A stretch of 64,000 nucleotides of DNA from Polytrichum commune (lineage: Eukaryota; Streptophyta; Polytrichopsida; Polytrichales; Polytrichaceae): assembly GCA_950295325.1 (NCBI GenBank), contig OX485806.1, forward strand, positions 23,870,001 to 23,934,000. The letters run 5' to 3'. This document shows, in pieces, positions 50,616-63,478 of the stretch. Each line of letters opens with the position of its first letter. The stretch's first letter is position 1. A model generated the notes under the pieces. It was not told where the DNA came from. It worked only from the letters and a program-made list of their open reading frames with translations, and ran no database searches. Both the position numbers and the translations under genes were made by a program.

Positions 50616-53600
50616 TATAGAGCTACAACACTAATTCATGGAGGAAGGTGCAATGTCCGGGAAGAACCGGTATTTAGTGTAATGGCGGCCGGTTGGTTTT
50701 GTGAAAAGTCCAGTTGAATTGGGGAAGTGGAGGATGTGAAACTGGTGCTTTTAAAAAAAGAACGGATTTCAACTGGCAACCATGTTGAGGAGGATTTTTA
50801 CCTGGATGAATTGTGAAATAGGCGGATTTCATCTTGTTTGATTCATCTTGGGCCAGAGATCAAATGGTTTTAGGGTTTAGGTTATGTGTTCGTTGTAGGC
50901 TTGTAGTGATTTGGTGAATGGCGGACAGGCGAAGCTTTTGCTTCATTATTGCATTTCATTGTTGACGGCTAGCGTTTAGAATGTATTATGAGTGTGTCTA
51001 TGGACGATCTTCGTGGTGATCTTGATAACGTACTAATGGAAGCCATAGTTTTATGGAGGAACTCTACAAAGTTTAGATGGTTGTTTTCACATCCACAAAG
51101 ATACCTTTCAGGGCGTTTTCCTCTTGAAGGTGTAGATGATACTGCTGATTTTGACTCTAACAGTTGATCAATTTCATTTTTGTATACAGTATGCTATGTT
51201 AGGTTACTCTTTTATCATGTTGTGGCCTCAAATCTAATATGAGGTTTTAAGACCTAGGTATGATAGAACAGTAAATCCATGGCCATCAACTGGTTGATGC
51301 ATTATTTCAGGTTCAAATCCTACTCTGGATAAATTGTTGATCATTGTTGTTGGATGTTGATATCATTACATATTATTGTTGTATGTTGATATGTTCTTTG
51401 GATGTTGTTGTTGAATGGTGTATGTTGTTTGTAGATATAATTTTGCTACATTAATTGGAAAACCAGCTTACTTATCAATGCCCAAGTTTATGGCCGGTTG
51501 TCATTACAATGAAGAGGAAATTAGCCGGCACTTTAAAATATATATATATAATAGTGGCCGGTCCAAATTAATGACAACAAGTTTGCAACCGGTCAAACCC
51601 TGAAGAAAAAAAACCCGGTAGAAGTTGTGAAGGAGCCGATTTTAGCTAGTTGAGCTCAAAAATCTCCCGACCCCTGCGTATGGTAGGTGGTGTTTGATAT
51701 TATTCTTATTGTCCTAGTAGTTGGACAGAGGCAATCATTTTCTCCATCAATTTTTATCCTCTCATATCTTATGTCAAATGTTGTGAATCCAAGGGCCAGC
51801 TCTTTTTTTAAACTTGTTTGAGCACTGGTGCAAATATGTAATGTTAAATTGCTACATTATTTTCTGGGTTAAATCTGGCTATTCCTGTTGTCTATTTCAC
51901 CTGTCTTGAATGCGAACCGGACATATATTTGTAGAGCTTCGGGTGCAGGAGAGGCACATGACATGCACGAGTCAATCAGGAAGGATTTTCATGGCGAAAT
52001 GAAGCCAGCTTTACTAGAGACGTTGAGGTTGAGAAATTAAAGCACGGAGCCTTCGTTTTAGTGAAGAGTCTCTCATTCCACTTTTTCACCCAAGTCCACT
52101 TTTCATTTGAGCTTTTAACTTGAGAGCTTGGATGGTGTACCAGGCTTATAATGTTTTGTGGATGCCTGAATGAAAGTAACTTAACACTAGTGTTCATAGT
52201 TACACTCATGTGAATGGGAGCTCATTTCCCTTGCCTTGATCTTGTTTTACCAAGCTTCAAAGCAAAGGTATTTCCCTCCTTTTACAAGGTGGATTCCAAA
52301 TGTCTTGGTGAATCCCATATGGAACAGATAGATAGAAACTCCGGTCCCTATTTAAAGGGGCCGGCGTGAATGAAGTGTCCGTTCGTATTGTCAAATGACC
52401 CGATGCCCACCAGACAAGGGGAAATTTGGACAATACCCCATATGGAACATCTACGATACGCACTCAATATCTTTTGACAAGCTCTCGGTCAAAATGCTAA
52501 GCTTCTTTGTGGAGGTTGCTTACGAATGTCAAGAGTTTTAGCATGCTGTTGTTTGTCATGAATTTTATGTTGCTTAATATCCAAACCTCCCTTATAACTC
52601 ATTTTGAGCTAAATCACTTTACACTCACTCAAACTACTAGTATACTAAATAATTATATTACTATGGTCCCCAATAACTTACTAGAGCCACGTTGAATTTC
52701 TAGTAGAAAATTAGCATGGGCCTATAAAATTAATGTAGGTGATTATTTCATTTTATGTTACTTGTTCGGAAGTCTTTATGAAGACTTAGGTGGAGACATG
52801 GGGTCTTGGACCCATGTTAAATTCCATCTTGACTAGAAAATTAATGTGGCATGTGCTAATTATTCCAGGCTAATTTTCCACCCACACTAATAGGAATGTT
52901 TATTGTAGCTTGATATTGGTCAAACTCACTATAGTTTGAGAGTTTGTCAAACATAAATATCAAAGCCCTACAAATATTTTCAAGTTCAAGCTCTCAACTT
53001 TAGCTCTGCTATAAACAGAGCCTACGGTATATGGGTGTTATTTGGTTTGTTTTTCATGTTCTCCAACTTCTATTGATTAGATGTACACAATGTAGCTTGT
53101 GTAGCATTTGGAAATGTGCTCTACAACATCATCAAAAATCATATTGAAAATTGGAAATACCTTGATTTTATTGTTATCAAAATGCATGTTTGTTGAATGC
53201 GTGGATCCTTCCAATTGTGTTCACTATTGAATGTGGAGTAGTTGATAAAATTTGAAGACGTAGCGCAATCTCTTTTGAACTTAGTCCTATAGTGTTTGTT
53301 CTTTATTCTCACCTAACCATGCACCAATCAAATACATGCATCTGATTGCAAAGAGTGACTGAATAACACCCACATATCTTGAAGGGTTGAGAATGATTAC
53401 CTTGGAAGTGGCAAGAGAGAGAGAAGACATGTAAATGACAGATGCTTCACCCTTATGTATAGGCCAAAGGTGACAAAACTCACATCCAACAATTGTCATT
53501 AAGGGCAATTGAGTTTAAATGTTTCCCTACCATCTCTCCTACCGTACATGTGGTGCTATTGAGAGAACCTCCACCTCTATATATACATTCATAATTGTTG

Positions 53601-54689
53601 GATCGGCTTAGGAATTAGCTTATCATTCATTATACAATCACAAAGCATGTTGTCATTTAAGTTTCAAAAATAAAGTTGAGACCTTGCATATATTATAAGA
53701 GGGTAAAGTGAATATTTAACATAAGTCATCTCAAGTGTGTTAATTGTTGGGTTTTAGAACGGTGTCCGTATTTAGAGCTTATATGGTAGACAAACCCATT
53801 TCCAATTCCCCCCCTCCCCCCAAAACTCACTACATAGAATCTCGTAAAGCCATGTAGTTCCACACGTGTAGCCATCGTTTTCTAACATGATGGAAAAAGC
53901 CGTGAAGTTCCACACGTGTTGCCATCCCATTTGGCATGATGGGAAAAGTAAGCTAAAAGAGCATGGATGTGGGTTGGGAGAGAATCTTGCCTTTGAACAT
54001 TTACGGTAATTTCAAAACTTGGAGATGAATTGTGATTTCTTTTGTTACAGTGTGCAATAACAATTTTCATACCTTTAAAAACTCACTCTAGTATCACACT
54101 TGTACTACACTTATGTGAAATTGTTTACGGTGGATGAAAATGGGTGCTACCTTCATCCAATCTCACCGCAACACGTGGCATTTTGTTGTCCATTCTTGGC
54201 CACCAAACATAGACTTCCAATCAAACAATAGTACTGATGACACAAGGCCCACCTACCTTAGATGGATAGAATTCCAAAATTCAATTGATCGAAAAGAAGG
54301 AATCATGTATGTTGTACTACTATTGAATGCCTGATCTACTATGAGGAGATTCCAAATAATTTCTACGTGTTTGCATACTACATAGCCAGGTCCTCGCAAC
54401 AAGAGTATAGTACAAAGCAAGAGTTTGGTTGAAGTTTACGTATTGTCAGACATAGCTTGATATTTGGTCCATGCACACAGTGATATATTTCTGGGCTGAT
54501 GGGGATATGCAATGGCCACTACAGGCCCCATCTAAATGACATGTGGACACCACGCGGCAGATCTTTGCATTCACCCTCTATTGTCTCATTTTAGTTGCTC
54601 TGCTTCACTGTTTGATTTAACTTTACATGTTTCATTGTTTTTTTTTGGGGGGGGGGGTGGGTTATATTTCACTATTTCTTAATGATAAA
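50616..54689. other. Intergenic, minor repeats only
   Basis: No gene seen. Small items: a foldback with GTTGTCATTA/TAATGACAAC arms at about 51497-51580; AGATAGATAGAAACTCCGGT at about 52327-52346, shared with 61691-61710; a twofold tandem of about 46 bp with GTTCCACACGTGT at about 53850-53940; a T run followed by a G run at about 54638-54658. Confidence 0.4.
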
Positions 54690-57600
54690 AGGGTGGCTTA
54701 AACCATGGCCTTGACCCAGAGGTTAAGCCACTAATACACAATACACACACAATCTTAATCCCTATTTGACATCGAAACCGCCACCCAACTAATACAGATT
54801 GCAATTCCTTCCATCCACACACCGCCACCCTCAATCACATACGAATATCAACAAACCCAACAACCAAAACACCATCACCAAGCCCACCAGTCTACGATTG
54901 CAAGGATTGAGATAGATATTTGCACTTGCCACTCCAAGTCTCAGGATCATCGCATGCACTAAGGACTTCTCCACTCAATACGATCTCAAGCATAACTTGT
55001 TGGACAACCTGCTCGATGACTTGCATCCATGTAAACATGCATCATACTACAAAAAGCCCTTCTTGAAAGTCCCTTCCATCATATGGGAACTCCTACTTAT
55101 GAAGCCTCACAACTAGTAGCAAACCAATATTTATCCATTGAGTCCCTCATAGTCATGACCTCGACATTAGCCTCAACATCAACCCACCTTGCAACCATCC
55201 CCATACCAGTATCAACAACCCCAACAAACAATGTCCCAAAAGACTTGCACCTATAGCCACCATCCCCATAAGAGACTTTGCAATAGAACATGGCCAAGAG
55301 AGGCTCGATCAACAAGACCTATAAAGATAAATACAAAGCGGCCACACCAAGGAAACAAAGGCCCACCAACTTGGAGCAACCAACAACAACAACACATCAA
55401 ACATGCAAAAAAAACAAGTAGGTACCACCAGCCCCCTGACCCCACACCAAGATGAAGACATTGACATGCAATTGGAGGCAACCACATCTGAACACAGTGG
55501 TAGCTTGCTACAACTGTCCAAGCCGCCAACAATGAGAGAATAGTTGTTCATTAAAACACCCCCCCCCCTTCACCCTCTCCCACAAAAGCCCAAGAACATG
55601 AGACACACGCCATGTCCACATTGCTAAACATGTCCAACTCCTCCGAGCATACCACACCCCACACATTATATACACTTGAATAGTCTCCATAAGGCCCATA
55701 CCAACACAATGCAACACTACCCTCCAAAATGGACTCCATGCACGTAAGTCTTGCTATACTAAGATGATTACATAATCTCTCACCTTCATTTGATCCCCCA
55801 TTATTATTTGTCCTGTCACCCAAGCACCACCAAGCTCACTACTGCCCACGTAGGATAACGACTTGCACAAGAACTATATGACCACATAGAATTCAACATT
55901 TTACAACACCACCCCTCTACAATCATCATTCCAATGACTAATCCCATCCTATCCCATAAAACTAATAAAAGAATTCATCAAAGTTTTATAACCAACACTC
56001 AACTTCTCACATAAATCACACCAAACCATGAGCTCAACATTAATATCAACACCAATCCAACATACAAACATATACCCAAACCCCATCACATGGCTCACAT
56101 GGAATTGCGGGCACTTGAGCACAAGCCTTTAAGACGTCCACCAACTCACCATCATAAATGATATACCATCTTTATTTCTATTTAAATATGAAATATAAAA
56201 AACCCGAAGATAAACCCACGATATCGATATATTTATTTATTTATTTCATCATAGAAGATCATATACAACAACACATTAGATGCACTCACATGCATTAGGC
56301 GCCCTTACATACAATACGCCCCAACAAGAGGAGGATTTATCACTATGATACACAAATCAATCACCTTCTCCGGTAACATCACCAAAATAACAACTCCTAT
56401 CAAAAATCACCACTTTTCTACAAATTATTACATTAGCCAATAAACCTCTCACCCCCATAGTATTAATCCACTTATATACATGTCAGCACATGAAGAGGGC
56501 ATACATATAATCTTTGATATCCAACAAATAATTAAACAAACCCTAACTACCCACTCAACACACTTCTCAATCCTCATAGGGGACTTTAACCAAAACATAT
56601 TCATCATTGGATGATGTAACCAACACTCCTTGATTCAACCAACCAATGAGGATAGAGAATGGCAAATTTTTACAGCCAACCTCCAACCCGCATTAATTTT
56701 CAACACATCAACATTTTGAAGACAAGGGGGACCCAACTATAACCACACTAGCCTCATAGACGGGTTCTATAGCCTCAACTCCAACTCAATGTACCAAGTA
56801 TGTCACATCAACACGCAATTACACCTCAATTCATACCACTTCCTAGTAATCCTCCACCTCCCATTGTAGTTCCCATTTCGCATACCTCTTGCATCACCAA
56901 TCAACACAACCCCCTATTTCATATACCCCGTATTGGAAACTACTATCCAAGCTTTCTTTACTAAATTGAATGAATTGAACTTCATCAACATCCAACAACT
57001 TACCAAACTATTATAAAAACCCACTCCCCTCACCCCCAAAAAATGGACATAAGCACCAAATAAAGGCAAACTATCATAAGCTCAATAAGTGAACGTGGCA
57101 AGCAAACATGTATTGCACCTCCACCCCTCTTCCTCACCCCAAAAACGAGACCTCAAGGGATTTCCTACCCCGTAAAGTACAAAAACAATGGAAAAAACAA
57201 GTCAACACCTACCACCTCATGAAAAATGCCATCACATCCACCACATTCCCACTACCCCCTGATTGATACCTTAAATCATAAAATTAAAACATAACAAACT
57301 CTTGCAACCTAACCCCGCCACCCACCACTTCCATCCCACTGGAAATACAAAATTGGTTCGACAACATAGCTAACATAGCAAAAGTGCCAAGGCATAAGCC
57401 TGAACAATACCCACTTCACAAACCTCCCCAAATTGAAAAAAACAATAAAAATGTATAGAGCTCTTCTAAATAAAAACCAAAAATGATTCACAAAATAAAT
57501 ACAATACCCTATATAGACAAATGGTTCTCCAACACAAACATACACATAAAATGATCATATCTATTATGGGATGTCCCTTAAATTATTGATGCACAAACAA

Positions 57601-58450
57601 CACAAACCCTCAAATTTATGAACGCCAGTAACATTAAAGACCGCACACCTGAGAACACCATGCCCTCATGGCTACTCCCATGCACATGATATTTACCAAG
57701 ATGTAAATACCCAACTCGACTTAGATCCAATATATTATGCATCTTAGGGCATGCCCAGGAGAGATAGTAAGCAACCCGCCAAAAATAATGTATTATATGG
57801 TGTTTAGGGTGTTTGGGGAGCCCTCCATCTTGGGCGGGGCAACTCATCTTGAGTCAGAGCCCACCAAAGCCTAGGCATACCCCCGGTATAATTAGGAAGC
57901 AATCAATAAGACAACGACACCTATTATCTGACATGGGATAAAGTAGGATATCGGAGTATCTGATATTAAAGTAATCTCTTGGCGGGCCGGAGGAGGGTTG
58001 CCATATGAACCATTTATGGCGTTGGAAGGCCTTTACTATACCCGGGCTGGTTCTAAATTATGCCGGTACCGCCACCTAAGAACCTGGGATGCCCCATTTT
58101 TGGCATTGGCATGCCCCATGGCGAGGCTGCTGGGGACGCCCTTAGGAGCCCCACCTACAAATAAACCACCCTTCATGCCCAACCCAAACTTCAAAGTACA
58201 AATCTTTGAATTCACTTACTGCAATGATAGGTTTCCCGCATGAGCCACCAACCGAAAAGTTGATAAACACACCATTCTCCACCTACTCCTATCCCAACTA
58301 GGGTGGATAGTACTACCACCCATTATAATTATGGCAGGAATAAGGGGCACTATACACACAACAATTGTTCAACTCCTCCAACTCCTCCAACTCCTCCAAG
58401 ACCTACAAACCCCCAACTCTAAATCCATAAACTAATGGAATCTTTCTCAC
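54690..58450 (+). pseudogene. LINE relic B1, AC-rich: 5' part, endonuclease, C-terminal region
   Basis: Decayed non-LTR retrotransposon of a family different from A1/A2, strongly C+A-rich on the plus strand. The 5' part (54740-55350) is homologous to 60950-61565. Endonuclease traces: an HMELRAL/WNCGHL-type start near 56095, a VHPYT-like strand, and ILIGDFNQN at about 56571-56597, the conserved GDFN motif. Linker-like text follows to about 57560. Near 58200-58440 the frame reads IFEFTYCNDRFPA, then LLSQLGWIVLPPI...MAGIRGTIH, which I recall as the C-terminus of non-LTR elements from green algae and seedless plants. A recognisable RT catalytic box was not found. Many stops and frameshifts. Confidence 0.65.
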
Positions 58451-60329
58451 AAATTGTTGTAAGGTACCCAACACACATAATCCTAAACAAAAAGGAAATA
58501 AGAAAAGAAACAAGCCCCGGTCCCACTTAGCTAAACACACTTACTAACACTAAAACCCAACACTAGCATAGAACACATATCCTTATTACTAACGACACGG
58601 TCCACCTATGAAAATAGGCACTAAGCCACCCTCACTCTCATGTTCACGCGGACACGAGGGAGATGGTGAACAAACATCGCATATCGTGGAATAGACTTTT
58701 ATTCTTTTATTCCTTTGTTTTCTTTCTTTGTACATATCTAGATGATTGTCCGTTTGTTTACCTACATCACATACCCATCTATCTACCATGTATTCATGAG
58801 CACGGACCATCTTAAAATACAAATAAGAGGTAGGTGGAGGTAAGACAAGGACCACACTACAAATTCATTAAGGCCACCTACATTGGTTTGTCCCATCAGG
58901 TAGTGCGGGTTGTCTTTTGGATAATTTTCATGATTAGTATTATTATTATTATTATTATTACTTAATAATAAAATTTTGTCCATAGATTATTAATAGCTAG
59001 AGTGCACGTCAAGGAATAGGAAATAATGTACTTGGTAAAGATTGGTATTCTCAACTAACAAAAAGCTATAACAGAAAAATACTTCCATTTGTAACCCATA
59101 CTGATAGCATATATGTATGAATCATTGTATTTTTTTCAAAACATACCAATAATGATTCATATGGATGCCATGTGCAACACATGCCAAAAACTACTCTCTT
59201 AACATGCAGGCATGCCCCACGTTTAGGCCCAGAGGGTGCACCTTTCATTAAGAACATGTACCATGTGCATTTGCAACACACTTTGAACATCGCCTACATA
59301 CAAGTTTGTTCTTGTAAAATTAAGCAATACACATAATTATTCAATGATGAAAAATACAAGTGACAATATGTATACATAAAACACTTACATTCATGTATAG
59401 TCATCAACATAAGTATACAAATATACTTTTGAATAACAATCAATCCCTATCATACGTATTAATGCAAAACCCTAGCAATCATAAATAAAGTCATTGAAAA
59501 CTTTTTCATCCCCTAGATATAACTCATTAGCATCTTAGTCTACAACATATATCGTAGAAGCTAATGCAATTAACGTTTCTAAGTCTATCATCAAATGATT
59601 AGTAAGATCATATGTCCACTTGTTGTTGGTTCCTTTTCAATACAATATAAGCCAACCTCCATATTTGATGCACGGTCCATCAAGTCTATTGGATCCCTAT
59701 ACTTCACCTAACAATTGCCAAACTTTCTATACATCTTATAAAGTCTAGTCACACATAAACCCAAGCACAAATGTGTTGAGTGTTGAAAGCTAAATTCCAT
59801 GTAAGATACTCTTGACCAATGTGGATATGACACGTGTCATAGATAATACCAAAATGAATCATTTTGTGCTGAATCAACCAATATCCTACAATATTGAGAC
59901 CATACTTCTTTGGAAAGGATCGGTATCTTGATCAATTTGACAAACTGTGGGGAGCTCATGACACACTTTGTGAACCGTAGGGGGATATAATAAACTCCTC
60001 ATTTTTTGAAAGCATTTGATGTTTAACCCGAATAAGAATAAGATGATGATGATGAAGAAGAAAAATAGTATGGTGTGTGGAAGAATTTTAGTGCCATTCA
60101 CTTTTCATGTTCACTCCACATTTGCAACACTATGGGCGCAATATCAACAAGTGGGGAAGTATATATGCTTTACTACATCACAACATGGTTTGTTTAACCC
60201 TCGTTGTGCACACGCAACTATGCTCTCTATCCTACATAACACATCATTGTCATTTCGCACCATCTGTCTGCGATCCATCAATACACAACAATGTTTGTTC
60301 ATTCGAATCAAAACTACATGAATTTATCT
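58451..60329. other. Intergenic with (ATT)n microsatellite
   Basis: No gene recognised. About eight TAT/ATT units lie at 58938-58960. Confidence 0.4.
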
Positions 60330-61565
60330 TCCTAGCCCATATGTTGCCACAAACAAAATCTTCTATGAAGTCGTTGCATCAAACTGCATCACCAAACCTA
60401 CTACCAAACTTCTTGCCGTCAGGCGCCGACCCCATAATTTCAACCAAATCTCTACCACCAACCATCAACAAAGATCTCAACCAATACGCATTTTCTCAAA
60501 CCATAAAGAAACTCCCCAAGCTATTCAACAATATTCCTCACACTCACAACGAGGCACATTGCCCCCAATCACTCCTATACCTAACCCTAAATTACAAATC
60601 CAAACTATCTTAGTGTTCCCACATTGAACTCCAAAAAGAAAACCCAACTCTTACAACAACAACCTACACATGCCACCGCCAAGATCAGCAACACCGGCCC
60701 AAACATAACAAAAAATCCCGCATCTAAAAAAAATCATAATGACCACATCATAAAGAAAGAAAACACCAATTGATACAAACAAAACCAACCCCACAACATG
60801 GCACACTAGCCTCCTCATTCCTACCAATGCAACACCTTATACCTTTACCAAGACCACATTCTTGATTGCACACTTGCAAACTACCTTGTAACATAGCAAG
60901 GCATCCCCCAAACCTAAAAAAAAAACCAAATAGAAAACAATATCTTAGTCCATACACAATATACACACAACCTTCATCCTTACTTGGCACCAAAACCACA
61001 ACCTAGTTAATACAAATCGCCAAACCTTCCATCCACCCTAAATCACATGCAAATATCAACAAACCCAACAACCAAAACACCATCACCAAACTTGCCAATC
61101 TACAACTGCAAGGATCAAGATAGATTTTTGCAATTTCCACTCCTAGTTTCAGCATCACCGCAAACACTAGGGACTTCTCTGCTCAATACAACCTCAACCA
61201 CCACTTGTTGGACAACCTGCTTGACAACTTGCATCATACCACAATAACCCTCCCCGAAGGCCCCTCCCACCACACGGGCACTCCCACATGTGCAGTCTCG
61301 CAACTAGTAGCAATCCAATACTTATCCATTGAGCCCCTCACAATCATGACCTCAACATCAACCTCATTTTACAATATACCGAAACTTTGCCCTTCCTCAC
61401 GTACTACAACAACCCCTACTCACTTGCATTCTAATACTCTCCCACACCCACCACACCACAAATACCCACCTTCCTACAACTCCCAGCAACACTCGTCCCC
61501 ACTTGCATCACCTCCCCCACCACACCCAACCCAACACAAACAAAACATACATCAAAATCCTTAAA
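60330..61565 (+). pseudogene. LINE relic B2, 5' part only
   Basis: From about 60950 it matches the 5' part of relic B1 (both carry AATATCAACAAACCCAACAA and then CTTGTTGGACAACCTGCT). The 60330-60900 stretch has the same CA-rich composition and probably belongs to the same element but has no partner in B1. Frames such as 61205-61564 reflect CA-rich low complexity. No endonuclease or RT. Confidence 0.55.
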
Positions 61566-61599
61566 GCATGGCACATCTAGCCCTGGTGCACTATTCATT

Positions 61600-61645
61600 A
61601 CTGGGTTGTCTAACTCAATTCCTCTTGTGAAGTTGTTTAACTCCG
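61600..61645. repeat. Two-unit relic of the GTCTA palindrome family
   Basis: GGGTTGTCTAACTCAATT and GAAGTTGTTTAACTCCGATC, 27 bp apart, have the same arm-loop-arm plan as the array at 46826-47185. Confidence 0.6.
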
Positions 61646-61669
61646 ATCATCATTTACTCATATGCGAAG

Positions 61670-61670
<1 letters not shown>

Positions 61671-61700
<30 letters not shown>
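61671..61700. repeat. (AGAT)n microsatellite
   Basis: Seven to eight AGAT units followed by AAACTCCGGTCCCT. The same word follows two AGAT units near 52330, so the tract grew within a dispersed repeat. Confidence 0.95.
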
Positions 61701-61701
<1 letters not shown>

Positions 61702-62287
61702 AACTCCGGTCCCTTTTGCATATGCGAAGTACAACAAAGTATGGCTATCATTCTTTCACGATCTATGCAGAAAACTTACATAAAATGACAAACAACCGAG
61801 AAGAGCATAGTGCAAATGATATAAGCATTTTTTCCTCCTAAATTCAATGCACATCATAAGAGACCAAATTGCATAGAAACAACCATGATAGACTCCTCTA
61901 CCTATACTACTTTGCTTGAATAGAAAAAACCCGAATAAGGTCGTTTTTGACTATGCACTGTTGGAAAAGACCTAAGGGTGGTCTCTAAATGGGTTGGTTC
62001 GCCCAAATCCTCTCTAAATGGGGCCAAAATTTAACAACCAATCATATTCAACCACATATGGTGTTAGTAACTTGTCCTCCAAGTAAAGAGATTACTGATG
62101 TAAAATGACCTCTAAAATGAGGCAAACTTTCGTCTTGGCGAGATTTTCAACCTAAACTTACCACATACACAAGATAATAATAGGGCATATTACTCTTGCA
62201 ACTAAGCTTGCTTGTTAATATCAAATGACGATACAAAAGCAATTGGTGCAGTGTTTGGGCAAAACCGGTGGAGATCCTAGTAAGTTA

Positions 62288-62768
62288 GGGCCACTTCACA
62301 CAAGAGTCTGAGAGCCCGTGACCATTACACGTCAAGCACTCTCATTGGTGGAAAAGGTGAGGTCGGTCCAAGTTCACTTCACACTACGCTTGAGGGACCA
62401 AAAGAGTATGTGAATGCAAGATGGATGTAAAGTCTACATGAATTCCTACATGGCATCAAATGGAACATGTTTCATGGTCACTTGGACTATTTTCAAAAAC
62501 CACCTCTTGGAGGTAGGCCTAACACAAAACCGGGAGACCATGGCACTCCGTACACTCACAACCATTGATATATTCTATTTTGTCATGTGCGAGGACCCGC
62601 ATGAATAAAAATTCATTGAAATAGCATTTGATTGAGGGTCCGGTCACATATGACTTCACACTACACTTGAGGGTTCGTGACCACACTAGATGATTTTGAA
62701 GGTGTGTTGGGACGGCCTTGGGACACTTTCTTATGGTCACGGCTCTTGGCTCATGTGTGAAGTGGCCC
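62288..62768 (+). mobile_element. Harbinger-like MITE, GGGYCRCTTCACAC family, copy 2
   Basis: 481 bp, flanked by TTA at 62285-62287 and 62769-62771, with ends GGGCCACTTCACACAAGAGT and, reverse-complemented, GGGCCACTTCACACATGAGC. Homologous throughout to 31476-31979 in opposite orientation. The frame at 62414-62608 corresponds to the minus frame at 31642-31851 but lacks any known domain. Confidence 0.85.
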
Positions 62769-62771
62769 TTA

Positions 62772-63234
62772 GGGGCACTTTATATGAGGGCCCATTTCTA
62801 GGGCCCATTTCCAAACCCTAGTATGAGCCCAAAATGGGGGCTCACATTTGTTTTATGCTTAGAATTTAGTTGAAGTTGCATTTGACGTCATTATTGAAGC
62901 ATCAAAAAGTATAAAAAGAGTGAGGTTGGGTGTGGAATTATGTTTTAGGCCTTAGGCTTAGGCGGGATGGTTAATTAGAGGATTAGCGGCATTAGGGAGT
63001 TGGTTGAATTAAGATTGAGAGTGTGTGTGTTAAGTAAGGGGAAGGGCCTTGGGGTTTCATTGTTTGAATTAAGACCTTCCCGTGTTGGTTTAGGGGTTGA
63101 GGGTTTAGTGGATAGGATTGGGTTTATTTTTAGATGGAAGGGGTTTAAGGGGTGTGGTTTGTTTTTGACTCTCTCTCTCTCTCTCTCGGCGGCGAGGGGA
63201 AGCCGCCGCTACAGGTTCGAAGGTTGGCTTAGCT
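62772..63234. other. Intergenic, possible LTR or leader sequence
   Basis: Contains a twofold GGGCCCATTTC repeat near 62788-62812 and a (CT)n tract at about 63169-63188 followed by a GC-rich GGCGGCGAGGGG stretch. No gene identified. Confidence 0.35.
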
Positions 63235-63478
63235 CAAGCTATTCGGCAGCTAGGCAGCTGCTGAAGGTCGAATGTTGGTTAGCTTCAAGAGATTCGGCAG
63301 CTAGGCAGCTGCTGAAGGTCGAATGCTGGTTAGCTTCAAGGAGATTCGGCAGCTAGGCAGCTGCTTAAGGTTCAAATAATGTCTTAGCTTCAAGGGAATT
63401 TGGCAGCTGGGGCAGCTGCTTAAGGTTGAATGTTGGCTTAGCTTCAAGGGGATTCGGCAGCTGGGGCAGCTGCTTAAG
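63235..63478. repeat. 52-bp tandem repeat, about five units
   Basis: ATTCGGCAGC (once ATTTGGCAGC) starts units at 63241, 63292, 63345, 63398 and 63452. Each contains GCAGCTAGGCAGCTGC or GCAGCTGGGGCAGCTGC, an inner palindrome, then AAGGT...TTAGCTTCAAG. The plus frame translates to a repeating SAARQLLKVECWLASR-type peptide with no known family. Confidence 0.9.

Noticed and set aside
51305-51345. tRNA-like GGTTCAAATCC box
   Set aside because: No pairing acceptor, D or anticodon arms could be laid out upstream; it is a chance match or a very decayed SINE.
55097-55823. Series of minus-strand frames rich in Trp, Gly and Val
   Set aside because: They mirror the CA-rich plus-strand LINE B1 sequence; no family match.
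60107-60613. 168-codon frame
   Set aside because: CA-rich low complexity around LINE relic B2; no known domain, so not called as an independent gene.
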